DNA from: Hyaloperonospora brassicae
Lineage: Eukaryota > Oomycota > Peronosporomycetes > Peronosporales > Peronosporaceae
Length of the DNA stretch: 64,000 bases
Direction: 5' to 3'
Assembly (NCBI GenBank): GCA_947650285.1
Contig: CANTFL010001216.1
Coordinates: 124,001 to 188,000 of the forward strand
The notes beneath the pieces are model-generated. The model was not told the origin of the DNA, searched no databases, and saw nothing but the letters and a program-made list of their open reading frames with translations. Positions 1 to 10,900 of the stretch are shown here, one piece after another (positions within the stretch are counted from its first letter, which is position 1; each line of letters starts with the position of its first letter). Made by a program: the position numbers and the translations under genes.

Positions 1-1067
1 GCATTGGTACATGTGCCAAGATCTTTCCGTTCGAGGTGCAGTTCGGTCACGCAGGTGCTTGCGCCACGGGGGAGTCCGAGACTGCTTCAGCCAAAAATGC
101 TGCTTTGGCTGCTGCTGGCGCCATCGTCCCGGAAAACTTTGACCAGTTTGGTAGCGCTATCCGCAAGCAGTTCGACTCGATGGTTGCGTCGGGTGCGATC
201 GTGCCGCGTCCGGAGGTTCCGGTCCCTAAGGTTCCTATGGACTATGCCTGGGCGAAAAACCTCGGCCTCATCCGTAAGCCGGCAAACTTCATCTCGTCTA
301 TCTCGGATGACCGTGGCGAGGAGCTGCGTTACGCAGGCACTCCCATCTCGAAGGTGTTTGAGCAAGACATGGGTGTCGGCGGCGTCATCGGTCTCTTGTG
401 GTTCAAGCGTAACCTGCCGTCCTACGCGTCGAAGTTCATCGAGATGGTGCTGATGGTCACGGCCGACCACGGTCCAGCTGTGTCGGGCGCCCACAACACG
501 ATTGTCACTGCCCGCGCCGGCAAGGATCTGATTTCGTCGCTGGTGTCGGGTTTAGTGACGATTGGTCCTCGCTTCGGTGGTGCTTTGGACAAGGCTGCCG
601 AGATGTTTGCGAGCGCGCACGACTCGGGTATGTCTGCCGCCGATTTCGTGAGCGAGATGCGCAAGCAGAACAAGCTGATTATGGGCATTGGCCACCGCAT
701 CAAGTCGTTGTCGAACCCGGACAAGCGAGTCACGATCATCAAGGATTTTGCCAAGGCAAACTTCCCTGCCACGGACGTGCTTGACTTTGCTCTGGAGGTG
801 GAGCAGGTCACCACGAAGAAGCGCAGCAATCTTATTTTGAACGTGGATGGTTGCATCGCAGTGTGCTTCGTGGACTTGCTGCGAAACTGTGGCGTGTTTA
901 CGCTCGAGGAAGCGAACGAGCAGATTGAGAACGGGTGTCTCAACGGGCTCTTTGTGCTCGGTCGCAGCATTGGCTTTATCGGCCACTTCCTCGACCAGAA
1001 GCGGCTCAAGCAGCCTCTGTACCGCCACCCCTGGGACGACATCTCGTACTTGAACGAGGAGCTCTAG
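1..1067 (+). CDS. ACLY: ATP-citrate lyase, C-terminal part (cut by the left window edge)
   Basis: The reading frame is open from the left edge (frame starting at base 3) to TAG at 1065-1067, so the N-terminal part lies outside the window. The visible 350 or so residues are the end of the CoA-ligase region and the citrate-synthase-like domain of ATP-citrate lyase, which makes cytosolic acetyl-CoA and oxaloacetate from citrate, ATP and CoA. The phosphohistidine motif VQFGHAGAC is present, with its His codon at 48-50. Further on are [20 protein letters not shown] and the C-terminal [23 protein letters not shown] blocks (the last shortened here to its key part, [11 protein letters not shown]), all typical of the family. 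No intron is visible. The end matches the animal enzyme closely in length and sequence, so the 3' end is secure. Confidence 0.95.
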   Translation, partial: IGTCAKIFPFEVQFGHAGACATGESETASAKNAALAAAGAIVPENFDQFGSAIRKQFDSMVASGAIVPRPEVPVPKVPMDYAWAKNLGLIRKPANFISSISDDRGEELRYAGTPISKVFEQDMGVGGVIGLLWFKRNLPSYASKFIEMVLMVTADHGPAVSGAHNTIVTARAGKDLISSLVSGLVTIGPRFGGALDKAAEMFASAHDSGMSAADFVSEMRKQNKLIMGIGHRIKSLSNPDKRVTIIKDFAKANFPATDVLDFALEVEQVTTKKRSNLILNVDGCIAVCFVDLLRNCGVFTLEEANEQIENGCLNGLFVLGRSIGFIGHFLDQKRLKQPLYRHPWDDISYLNEEL

Positions 1068-2464
1068 ATACGAGTATAGACTGACTCGCATAGTACGCGT
1101 CAGAGTAGACGCCAAGTAGTAAACTCCTGACACGTGTGTCCTTATGACATGAACCGTTGCCCAGTCTGTGGTTTTGTTTTATCGTGGAACAAATAACGAC
1201 GGCGGTACGAGCGAGCCCTGAGGCGTCTAGAATGGCCACGTGAACATAGGTATCTTGCAGAAGGCGTGTGACTCGGGATGTCTTTGACCGGCGATGCTGA
1301 CAACTATGTGCGAGTCGGATGGGATATGTATGTGTGGGGGACCGAGGAAAGCGTGCAACGAGACTTTTTTCCACGCTTGTCCCATCTCATCGTCCACGAT
1401 ACTGGAGATTGATGTCGTACAGCCCATTCTGAGTCGCTCATGCCTGTTACAGGCTCACTTTATCAACACTGGACTCACCGAATCAACGCTGGTGCAAAAC
1501 TACGACAGACTTCGAATCGACTCGGCTGCTACACAACAAGTATACGGTCGGGTTCGCCCCGCACTGGACAAAGTGTGACAACGACGTCCTCCTATCCTGC
1601 TTTCTTCACTGTTGAAAAGAGAAATGTCATGCAGTATCCAACGTCTATCGCTGCTGCAACTCGCTCAGGTGATATAACACTACTTTGAATGCATCAACTC
1701 CAGATAAAGAGGTCTACGAGTATCAGCAAGAGCAATACACACTCACTCTAGCACGCATCGTTCAGTGCATTCGATGCATACGTCCGAGTTACAATTGTCA
1801 AATTGAACCACTTCATGCAATGGGGTCTGGATTCTGACGGATGTACAAAACCGCGTCAAAAGATCGAGCGAGCGAAGGGAAGACGTAAGTATCGCCAGTA
1901 GTGCTTTTCCGACAACGCGTCAAGTCTGTTGCAAACTTGGCATGCGTGAAGCTCATGTGGCCCGACTTGTGCGAAGTCGACAGGTATTAGTGGCATGGAA
2001 GGAGAGAAACACGAGTTGAGACAGTTGTTGAGAATCTGGTGATCTTCTGCTAAACGAATCTCAGAATGAAGAGAATATTTACAATGGATGAGGACGTTCG
2101 CACTGTGTACGTCGTTGACGCTTCTTGGATCCTTTGAAGACAACGCTGGGCGCGAGACTCACTGGAAGTTGCATAGCTTGTACACCGTAAATGCAGGTGG
2201 CAGCAACCGCCGGCATGTTGAGGTCGTGCCTCGAGCCACTTTCGTTTACAATCCAGCAACATACGTCCGCGATGCCCACATCGTTGGACATGCAGCGATT
2301 GCGTGCCAGAGAGCGTAAATCGGCAACAACTGACAGTGTGGAAACAGCATAATATGGGACGGCCCATTCCCAAAGAGCCCAATTTGTCCCGTCCACACAC
2401 GCTACGAGTCCGACATCTCGCGCCCAATGCTGAATTCAACGTCTTGGCCCGCCACTAACCTATA
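1068..2464. other. Intergenic stretch without a supported gene
   Basis: About 1.4 kb between the ATP-citrate lyase stop and the Cdt1 start. Only short, mutually overlapping open frames occur on both strands, none with recognisable domains or a splice pattern. It must hold the terminator of the first gene and the promoter of the second, but I see no clear initiator. Confidence 0.6.
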
Positions 2465-3583
2465 ATGTCGGTCCAGACCCCACTTGTCCTGTATCCCAGC
2501 CCCCCCCCGTTCCCGCGCCAAAGCAGTGTAGCAGACCCCCGCCGAATGGCCGACGCCACGCCCGACGCTCCTGCCCCACCACGAGCGCCTCGACGCCTCG
2601 ACGACCGCGCGCCGCCGGCTCTGCGGCTGTTGCTGCGCCTCTTCTCGTCGCTCGAGTTCGGCCTCGGCGCGCTGACGCTGTACCAGCACACGCCCGACTT
2701 TGCCGCCGTGCAACGCGCCGTCGAGAGCTCGAGCCACATCCGATTCACACGGGCGCACCTGCAGCAGATGCTGTCCCTGTTGCCGGGCGCCTACGACCTC
2801 AAGTGGAAGCGCAACACGGGAGACGACCAGCGACGAGAGCTGCGGCCCGTAGTGCTCACGCTCCGGAAGCAGCGACTGCCTCCGCCCCATGCGGACTGCG
2901 AGGGCCTCGCGGCTCGAATCGCTCTGTTTGTCGACAGGGCCAATGCCTTTGTCGACGAACGAGTGAGTGCTATCCAGAAGGAGTTTCCAGCCATGACGAA
3001 CGAGGAGGTGCGGCACGCGCTGACAGCTGCAGAGATCGAGCGAGCGCCGCTGCCTGACCTGCCGACAGAGGCGGTACATGAAGAGCTCTCCGGTCGCACA
3101 CAAGTCGCTCTGCACGGCGACAAGAAGGAGCAGTTGAACGGCGCGACATGCAGTGAGAGCGACGCAAAGTTGGCGCACGAGCTGGCAAAGCCCGTGCCGC
3201 AGGACTTGCAGTCACTGCCGCAGTGGCTCGTTGACAAGGTCCGGGAGAAGGAGATGGGCCGCAAAGCTGGAGTCGAACAAGAGGCCAAGTCGTTGCAGAA
3301 GCGGCTCTTGGTGACGCTGCCGCAGCTCAGCGACCAGTTGCAGTCGCTCGTGATGGTCACGAGGAAGTCTAGCTTTGCCAAGCAGTTTGTGCTGCGCAGA
3401 CTAGCGGCCCGAGCTCCGATCAAAGGCAGAGTCGAGGACCAGCTGTACCTGCTGGAGTCACTAGTACCAGAATGGCTCACAGTGGTGCTAGTTGACGGTA
3501 ACGAGTACATCAAAATCTCGACCAGCTGCAAGTACAACACCATAAAGGCGTCGCTCCGTCGCGCCATCTCCATTCAAGTCTAA
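2465..3583 (+). CDS. CDT1: DNA replication licensing factor Cdt1-like protein
   Basis: This single-exon frame of 372 residues is recognised as Cdt1-like. Residues about 50-115 (LRLLLRLFSSLEFGLGALT onward, then HIRFTRAHLQQMLSLLPGAY) match the geminin-binding/central winged-helix fold of Cdt1. Residues about 285-355 (LPQLSDQLQSLVMVTRKSSF, later VEDQLYLLESLVPEWL) match the C-terminal winged helix that recruits the MCM helicase. Cdt1 acts in the nucleus in G1 to load MCM2-7 with ORC and Cdc6. The protein is shorter than animal Cdt1 (over 500 residues), mainly in the disordered N-terminus. A second in-frame ATG at 2546 (MADATPDAP) is an alternative start; the 27 residues between the two are proline-rich and unremarkable. 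Assignment rests on motif recognition, not on a search. Confidence 0.75.
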   Translation: MSVQTPLVLYPSPPPFPRQSSVADPRRMADATPDAPAPPRAPRRLDDRAPPALRLLLRLFSSLEFGLGALTLYQHTPDFAAVQRAVESSSHIRFTRAHLQQMLSLLPGAYDLKWKRNTGDDQRRELRPVVLTLRKQRLPPPHADCEGLAARIALFVDRANAFVDERVSAIQKEFPAMTNEEVRHALTAAEIERAPLPDLPTEAVHEELSGRTQVALHGDKKEQLNGATCSESDAKLAHELAKPVPQDLQSLPQWLVDKVREKEMGRKAGVEQEAKSLQKRLLVTLPQLSDQLQSLVMVTRKSSFAKQFVLRRLAARAPIKGRVEDQLYLLESLVPEWLTVVLVDGNEYIKISTSCKYNTIKASLRRAISIQV

Positions 3584-4752
3584 CTACGATCAACTGCACT
3601 AGAGTTCTAGCTCTCTGCAGTCTCCCACGATCTTTCGGCCCTTGACACGGTGCCACGTCTTCGCAGTCTCGACAGCTCTAAGCTGACGATCGTTACGGAC
3701 TTTTGGATGCTACGCTCACTGGAGAAGAAACGAAGCTGGACACGTGCGTCCGTCACGACAGTGTCAAGCCAAGCTCTTCCGCTTGGCGAAGCAGAGCTGG
3801 CTACAAAACTATGTAACACGTGCTCAAGTGTGGATGACTCGGCATTGCTCGTAGTTGAAGTGGCGGCGCTGGAGGAGACTTGTCGGCTGAGAGTCAGTTG
3901 TTACGCCTCACGAGTCAACAGTGATGGAGCTGCGTCGACTAGTGGCGAAGGCTCTGCGTCGACTACTGTTGAGGTTGTGCGAGGCAAATGTATGGCAGCG
4001 ACAATGACAAAGCGGTCGCGCAAGTGTGTCGATGCAAAGCACTCAGAGGGTCCTTTGTTTCCTGACGCTATAAGATGTGGCGCGTATAGAACGAGGACAG
4101 GTGCGGTCCGATACTCGTATAGATCGCTTACCAGTAGTGCATTCGGAAGGCTTTGTAGCGTCGCTCTCTTACGCCCATGAACGTGATACTCCGGTAGGCG
4201 TATTCGTTCGCAGCAAGTGCATAGCAAAAGTCGGTGTTGGTTTCCTAGAGCCGACTCTCTGAGCACACCTGCAACGTATCCTTCCTCGGCTCTGACGTCG
4301 GGGGTTGTTCCTCTTCTGAGTGTTGAAAAGCAGTGGGAGTACGTACCCCCACGGGCATTGCTAACGCTGTCGCATGTAGGGCCCCAACAGCGCGAGCGCT
4401 CGTCTTACAAGATGCGTTCACATCGAGAAGATCGACGTCCGTGATGATGACGCGTCGTTTGTTGGACATCTCGACACTCGACGTCGGTGCACGAGCAGTA
4501 GTACGCTGCGAGATCCTTCGATAGGCTGCCGACGGCTCTTCTGTGCATTGTAGTGTCAATACGGTCGGTCGCTCCCACTAGTCGCCCGCCCGCCCGCCTT
4601 CCGACGCGCCTCTTTTGGTCGCGCACGGGGAACCAATCCGAGCGCTTGACTTGCGCTTTGTATCGCGCGGTCCACTCGTGGCCACCCACTTGGCGCTCCT
4701 CGTCCCAACTCGCGCACTTTGGCTTTCGCCGCGTCCGTAGCGAGCGCGCCAC
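3584..4752. other. Intergenic stretch without a supported gene
   Basis: A frame at 3650-4180 is open for 176 codons but starts with GTG, has no recognisable domain and a composition rich in S, T and R. I do not call it a gene. The last 200 bases before 4753 become GC-rich, as expected near the start of the following gene. Confidence 0.5.
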
Positions 4753-6177
4753 ATGAAAGTCGTCGTCGTGGGCGCGGGCATCGGCGGCACGTCGGCCGCT
4801 TTCCACGTGGCCCGAGACGGCCACGACGTGACGCTCCTGGAGCAGTCCGCGACGCTCGGCGGCCACACGCGCGCGCTGGAGATCGACGGCGAGCGCGTGG
4901 ACGTGGGCTTTATGATGTTTGGCGACTCGAACCCCAACATTAAGCACTGGTTCAAGTTCCTGGGCGTAACGCAGCCCGACGGCACCACGCGCACGCGCGT
5001 CCCCATGAGCCTCACGGTCACGTCGGACGTCGCGGGCGACCTGCAGTTCTCGTCGCGCGCGCCGTTCCACGGCCACGTGGCCAACTGGTTCGACCGCCGC
5101 CGCTGGCGCGTGCTGCTCGACATCTTCCGCTTCACGGCGGACCTGCGCCACATGCCCGTGCCGGCCGCCGTCTCGACGCGCGCGTGGGCCGCCCAGAGCC
5201 GCTACTCGCGCGCGTTCCTGCGCCACTACTTCTTTGCCTTTGTGTCGATCCTCTGGACCGTCCCGAAACACGACGTGCTCGAGCTGCCCGTGACGCAGTT
5301 CCTGCGCTGCCTCCAGACGCACTCGCACTCGCTCTATATGCCGCTGTGGCAGGTGCTCCTGGCCGCACTCGGCGTGCGCTCGGACCGCCCGAAACACCTC
5401 TGGTGGTTCCTCGGCTCGGCCTACCTCGACCCCTTCCTCAGGGTCTTCACCGAAGACTACGGCGGCACCGTGCGCTACAACGCGCGCGTCACTCGCGTCG
5501 AAGCGGGCGGCACTGCGGTCGTGCTCCAAGACGGCGAGCGCATTGCGTGCGACCACGTGGTGCTCGCGACGCACGCCGACGAGAGCGCAGAGCTCCTGCG
5601 CTGGAGCGACGCGGCCTACCGGTCGCTCCAGCGCTTCCGCTTCCACCAGAGCATGATCTACGTCCACCGCGACCCGAAGCTGCTGCCGCCGTCGCGCAGC
5701 GTCTGGAGCAGCTGGAACGTCTGCATCACGCAAGACGAGCAGTACATATTGACGTACTGGATCAACCGCATCCAGCGCCTCAACAGCCACAAGAACGTCT
5801 TTGTGACCATCACACCGCACGGCTTTCGGGACAAACTGCCGGCGCCAGAGCACACGATCACTTCGTTCCGGTGGGACCACCCGCGACTGCTGGCAGACTG
5901 CATCCCGCAGGACGAGATCATCCAGGAAGACGGCATCTCGCTCTCGGGCGCGTGGCTCGGTCGGGGCTTCCACGAAGACGGCTTCGTCGCAGGCCGTCGC
6001 GTGGCCGCGATCCTCCGCGACCCAAAGCACAAGAAGACTGCGCTGTACGAAGACCCGGGCAACATTCCAGTGCCAGCGGCGCCTGCGTTCGGCATCCCGC
6101 TGAGCCTCTACCTACTCGGAGTGACTGCAGTGGGTCTCGTGGGCTACGGCACTGCCAAACTGCTGAAGAAGCAATAG
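4753..6177 (+). CDS. FAD-dependent amine-oxidase-like oxidoreductase with C-terminal membrane anchor
   Basis: 474 residues, no intron. The N-terminus is a dinucleotide-binding Rossmann motif (MKVVVVGAGIGGTSAAFHV) followed by an acidic residue ending the second strand (TLLEQ) and the GGHT segment that contacts FAD in amine-oxidase-like flavoproteins. Near the C-terminus the family signature for the FAD flavin end is seen as LSGAWLGRGFHEDGF. Relatives that I know as stand-alone bacterial NAD/FAD-binding proteins are often encoded next to cyclopropane-fatty-acid synthase, and plant cyclopropane synthases carry such a domain at their N-terminus. A role in fatty acyl modification is therefore possible but is only inference, since no synthase lies nearby. 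Residues about 448-470 form a single hydrophobic helix (LSLYLLGVTAVGLVGYG) followed by AKLLKKQ, which looks like a tail anchor. The start at 4753 puts the GxGxxG motif at the usual position. Confidence 0.8.
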   Translation: MKVVVVGAGIGGTSAAFHVARDGHDVTLLEQSATLGGHTRALEIDGERVDVGFMMFGDSNPNIKHWFKFLGVTQPDGTTRTRVPMSLTVTSDVAGDLQFSSRAPFHGHVANWFDRRRWRVLLDIFRFTADLRHMPVPAAVSTRAWAAQSRYSRAFLRHYFFAFVSILWTVPKHDVLELPVTQFLRCLQTHSHSLYMPLWQVLLAALGVRSDRPKHLWWFLGSAYLDPFLRVFTEDYGGTVRYNARVTRVEAGGTAVVLQDGERIACDHVVLATHADESAELLRWSDAAYRSLQRFRFHQSMIYVHRDPKLLPPSRSVWSSWNVCITQDEQYILTYWINRIQRLNSHKNVFVTITPHGFRDKLPAPEHTITSFRWDHPRLLADCIPQDEIIQEDGISLSGAWLGRGFHEDGFVAGRRVAAILRDPKHKKTALYEDPGNIPVPAAPAFGIPLSLYLLGVTAVGLVGYGTAKLLKKQ

Positions 6178-7229
6178 AGAACAACGCTGTCGTACGCTGT
6201 CGAGAGGGTCGTCGGCCAAGTGAGTGGTCGGATGGCGTCAAAAGTGTGCAGTCAAACGGCAATGGATCGGTCACTGGTCACTCGACTGTTCCAGAAGAGG
6301 CAGCGGGTGCATTGTATACGGTGGAAGAGCTCAAAGGCCAACTTGTGGCCACTTCATTCGGGATCCGCACCGTACGTGGGCCATGTGGAAGTCGAGTCAC
6401 TTATCAGCTCGAACACTGACACGCGCTCGAGCTGTGGTGTGCCTTCAACGACGTACACAGAATATACTTCTGACCATAGATAGGCACAAGAGGTCTGATG
6501 CCTTCAGTGCATGAGCATTGAGAGGAAACGTTTTGGGTTCTTGTTGAGGCATAAACTACGATAATGGACCATACGCCTTGAGCTTCGGCCTGCAAGCGAG
6601 AGATGCACCGCAGCATCAGAGTGTCGATTCGATTACTGCAATGACGACGTCAAGCGCATCGAAAGTGACTGGCGCGAGTGCTGTCGCAACGGTGTCACTA
6701 GAATTGCGTCCTGCAGTCTCAGTGCTTCAGTGACTGAGCCACACGGGCCCACCCACCGTCTCTCTGTCTTTTGTCGAACGTGCAGAGACCAGCGCCAAGC
6801 GCTTTCTTTGATCGAAAGTAGTCCACAGCATCTCGTTAATTACTCCAATTTTCCACCTGGCATAAAAAGCACTTTTCACATTGTGCCACAATTCATGGAA
6901 GTACCTGCCAGCACGTGACCGATTAGACGTCGACGAGCACAGATCTCTCGCAATCGATACTATTGCTGCATGGCGCATTCACATTCGATGGTCGTTCGGA
7001 CTATTGCGACGGCCCACTTGCTCCTTGTCGTCTATGCTACAAACACACTGTCAAATATACAAGATTTAAAATGTGCGTGTTGCTGCCCAAAATGATGTAG
7101 TTCACACGAACACATCCCAATCTCATTCTGAGGTTTTTCCTTCTGCCCTTCCGCAATGAGACCGAATCGACTCCTCGCGCTCATATCGCAACAACAATAG
7201 CGCAAACGTTTTTCCTCTCGTAAAGTAAC
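6178..7229. other. Intergenic stretch; promoter of RPB11 at its right end
   Basis: About 1 kb with no supported gene on either strand. Short open frames lack domains. An initiator-like site lies near 7122 (listed separately). Confidence 0.5.
7122..7141 (+). promoter_or_regulatory. Possible oomycete initiator of RPB11
   Basis: TCTCATTCTGAGGTTTTTCC resembles the oomycete core promoter, an initiator around TCATT followed by a T-rich flanking element. It lies about 100 bases before the ATG at 7230, a normal distance. The first seven core bases fit; the flanking element fits only with a shift. Transcript 5' ends have not been seen. Confidence 0.35.
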
Positions 7230-7696
7230 ATGAACGCGCCAAACCGCAGCGACTCGTACTTGCTGCCCGAGGGCGCGCAGAAGGTGACGTACGAGAAAGA
7301 CACGAAGATCTCCAACGCCGGCAAGTTCACGATCTTGCGCGAAGACCACACGATCGGCAACCTCATCCGCATGTGCGTGTTTCGATCAAGTAGACCGTGT
7401 TTACCGCATTGCGTCGACTAAGTATACATCGCTCACCCGCTTGCACTGCGTATACTTTCCCGATCCGGGCGGTCGACAGGCAGCTGCTGCGGGACCCGAA
7501 CGTGACTTTCAGCGGCTACCGCCACCCGCACCCGCTGATCCACGACATCACTGTGCGCGTACAGACGAACGACGCGTCGTCGCCCGTCGAGGCGCTGGCG
7601 AACTCGCTGGACGACCTCAGCACCGAGTTTGACGAGATTGCCCAGAAGTTTCGCCGCCTGACGGGCAACTCGAAGGACCCGAGCTCGTTTAGTTAG
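7230..7696 (+). CDS. RPB11: RNA polymerase II subunit RPB11
   Basis: Two exons, 7230-7372 and 7480-7696, joined across a 107-base intron (donor GTGCGT at 7373, acceptor CGACAG ending at 7479). The join restores a continuous Rpb11 across IRMQLLRD, while reading on without splicing runs into a stop at 7420. The product is 119 residues, the same size as human RPB11 (117). Family features visible are the N-terminal MNAP start, LREDHTIGNLIR, the central GYRHPHPL segment and IHDITVRVQT, followed by the C-terminal helix that pairs with RPB3. RPB11 forms a heterodimer with RPB3 that starts assembly of Pol II in the way the alpha dimer does in bacteria. The gene converges with the SZT2 gene, with only 215 bases between the stops. 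Confidence 0.93.
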
Positions 7697-7911
7697 CGCA
7701 CTCTATGTGTTGCTGGTGTCTGTATTGACCGATAGGGTTTCGCTAGCGAAGAGGACAGGGGGCGTTCTCAGCACGTGCAAATGCCAGAGGTCAGGCAGGA
7801 GGACCGGTTGTGGAAGTCGTTTGGCAGAACGAGATGTATCTTGCAGCGCTCGAGAGTTCCATTCGCCATCGGAGATCCCTTTGCTCCCCATGCAAAGCAC
7901 TGGCAGTCTCT

Positions 7912-10900
7912 CTAATCGTAAATGAGACTTCGCCATTGCCAGTGCACAATGCTGTTGACAAACTCCGAAATCGACCGCCGCTGGGCGAGCGTAAACTCCT
8001 TATTCGGCGGCTCCTCGCGGCGGCAGATCTCCACGTGCACGTCATCTTCCGCCGCTCTGTTGCCAGTGCCAGCGACGATCCTCTGCTCGCTGGCGCTGCT
8101 GAAGTGGTCGCTCGACCTGCTTGAGCTTCTGCTGGGACTGTCCGTACTTTGGTTGCTGACCCCATCCGCCGCGCCGTCTTGTTCAGGTCCCATCATCAAC
8201 TGGTCCTCCTTCGGTGTGACGAACGTCAAGTGTATCACGAGGTCAAATGTGTCGGGGCAGAGCAACAGCAGGTGACTGCTGCTCTCGTCTTCTTGTTGGA
8301 ATTGGAACTCGCGGAGCTGATCTGCATACAAAATACGCAGCCGCATGGCCAACTCCTGCCAACAGACACCCGATACACGTAGCAGCTCGCCGAGACGCGG
8401 GTCCAGCCATTCCAAGGGAGTACGAATTGACAACCGCAGGCACTCCTCCAACTGCTGTGGTCCGATGTCTGCACGGAACAGGTCCCTCGGAAGCGCCAGT
8501 GTCGGAGCCAAATCGGCTTCGGGATCGCGCGAGTCGTCAAACAGCAGTCGAGACCACAAGAGATCGCGCTCGTAGTGGTGAGTCGCCACGCGAAATAGCT
8601 CGCGGGCGAATAGCTGGGCTTCCTGCAATGCCCGCTCCACCGGTAGAACTTCGCTGCCCACGCCTGATTCCGAAGGCGTACTCTTGACTAGCAGCAGCTG
8701 CACCGTGCCTCCATCCACCGACTTCAGCGTCGACATTTGCGTTGTGATGACCAACGAATATCCGTTACAAGCTTCCCCTTGGCGCCCCGGCATGGACGAT
8801 GTCAATGTGGCTGTCGGTCGGTTGAAGAAACTGCCTGATAGAGAATGGCATACGACAGCATCCGGCGTGCCAAATTGCAATAGATCCACCACTTCATAGC
8901 GCGAGCCATGGCATGCGATATACCTCAGCAAGTTCTGCACCAAGATCAGCTCGGAGCAGTTCGACTGTAGTAAAGTCGGTTGCAGTGCGACCGTCGCCAC
9001 TCGCAAGACACAGCCACGCCAGAGCGAAGACAAAGGCGTCGCACGTTTTTGTGTAGCTGCTGACGCGGGTGCAGTCAGAGGCACTGCTGACGTGGTTGAG
9101 GCTCCTGACGCAGATTGAGTCGTAGGAAAGTATGACGCTGACTGCTGTTGATGCTGTCTGGTCGCGGCCCGCCGAGCAAACCTCGATACAACGCGCGATG
9201 TTGGTCGATAACTACCATGGTCAGGTGTTGCAGAAGCTGTGTAATTCAAGGAGGCCTTCGAATCGATTTGCTTTGTCGCCACTGTGTCGTCGCCATCAGA
9301 ATTTCGAGTCGGCGTCGGCGCTGCTGCACTTGACTTCATGTTTTTCACTGGCAGATCTGGAAACGCAACTAAAAAGCTCTGTAGTCCTCGGACGATGTTC
9401 TGAAAGGTGGCGGCTTTCTTCCACGGAATCAAAGATGCGCTCGCTATCGCACCATCCTCATTGACGTGTCGATCGTCGCGGTGTCGATGCATGTTCTGCT
9501 CGTTGCCAAATTCGTAAGAAGCGTTGATCCACTGAAGTATGTGCTGCTGGAAGTAGCGAATGGTGAACCCATAGATGAGGGCCTGAGTTTGCAATTGGGC
9601 GCGTAACCACGCAGCTACGATGTAAACTCTACGCCCAGACGTCGCAGCTGTGGACCTACCGGCTCTTACTGCCAGAGGGGTCTGCAACTGCAGGTCTTGC
9701 TGCTCTAAGTCGTGCAAGCTTACAAGCACAGCAGTCAGTCGCACGCCACGATTGTCACACTTGACTTCTAACAGCACAGTGGCTGAGGCATGGGCATCGC
9801 TAGAGCTTTCGTTCGAATCCACATTCCATCCCCCAGCTTTTGCTGCTGTCTCTTCAGGGTGATAAAAGTACTCGGAAAAGCCCTCTACACCGGGCACTTC
9901 AGTTCCATTCTCAGTCGCAGCGTGATCGACTGATAATGCGCGTGCATGTTTTGTGCTTGTGTCTAACGTCCTTAGGCGTCGGAATCCCAGTGTGCGCAAG
10001 TGCACAGCATATTCTTTGTAGAAATCACTCGCCACTTCTAGTCGTAACGGCTCCATGTTGGCTGCAACCTGCTGCTGCATCGCCCAGACATCGGCACCCG
10101 TGCCAGCTCCCACACTCTCCACAGTGTGTTCTGCATAGAGTTTAGCCACAGAGCACTTATCTTGATCAAACATAAATTTTCGTTTGTACCGTAGCAAGTG
10201 CACCAGATCCAAGCATGACTGCATTTCGCTCAAGCGACTGTCGACAACTTCGTCGCCTTCACGCGTTCCTGTCGCTTCTGCTGATGTCCACTGTTCCACG
10301 AATGCAGCCCGAAAGCGCTGATGTAGCAAAAGGTGTCCACTCTGCATCAAATGTGCCACAATACCCTTCGCGACAGGCTCTTCTATCGATTCATTTGCGT
10401 CCAAAGACGCAAGCTTCTCCAGCAAAGTCATGCCCACTGTGTGGTTAGTTGACCGTATTTCAAACATCTCCCACCGTTTCTCCAGCGCAGAGCAAAAGAA
10501 CGAAAGGGGTGCTAGACTTTTCTTGGGTTGGCCATGATCCTCATCCTCCTCGAGCTCAATAAAGTGCTGCTGCTGTTCAGGCGGAACGCTCGTAACCCAT
10601 CGTTCTGTATTTCCAGGAAACATGAATCGAGGCCCCCATGCAACCTCCAACTGTGTTTTCCACGAACTGTGGATTCGGCCTGGATCGGCCGACACCGTCT
10701 CCTTGCTACCTATGCGATGAGCAGACGACTTTGCTAACGGGAGTCCTGACAGCGAAGATGAAGATGATGGTAAGCCTAGATCGCTTACACCACTACTCCG
10801 AGATCCTCTTCGAACGTGACGATTTACTCCTTTTGGTCTGCTGGTAGACATTGCACTGGGTTTGACCGTCGAATCAATTTCGATGCCTGCTTTTTGACCC

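Noticed and set aside
3650..4180. 176-codon plus frame after Cdt1
   Set aside because: Starts with GTG, no domain, and its composition is like that of random frames in this DNA.
4405..6030. 541-codon open frame on the minus strand
   Set aside because: It lies antisense to the well-supported FAD oxidoreductase and mirrors its GC-rich codon pattern. The residues (R, A, V, D, E, H rich) show no domain.
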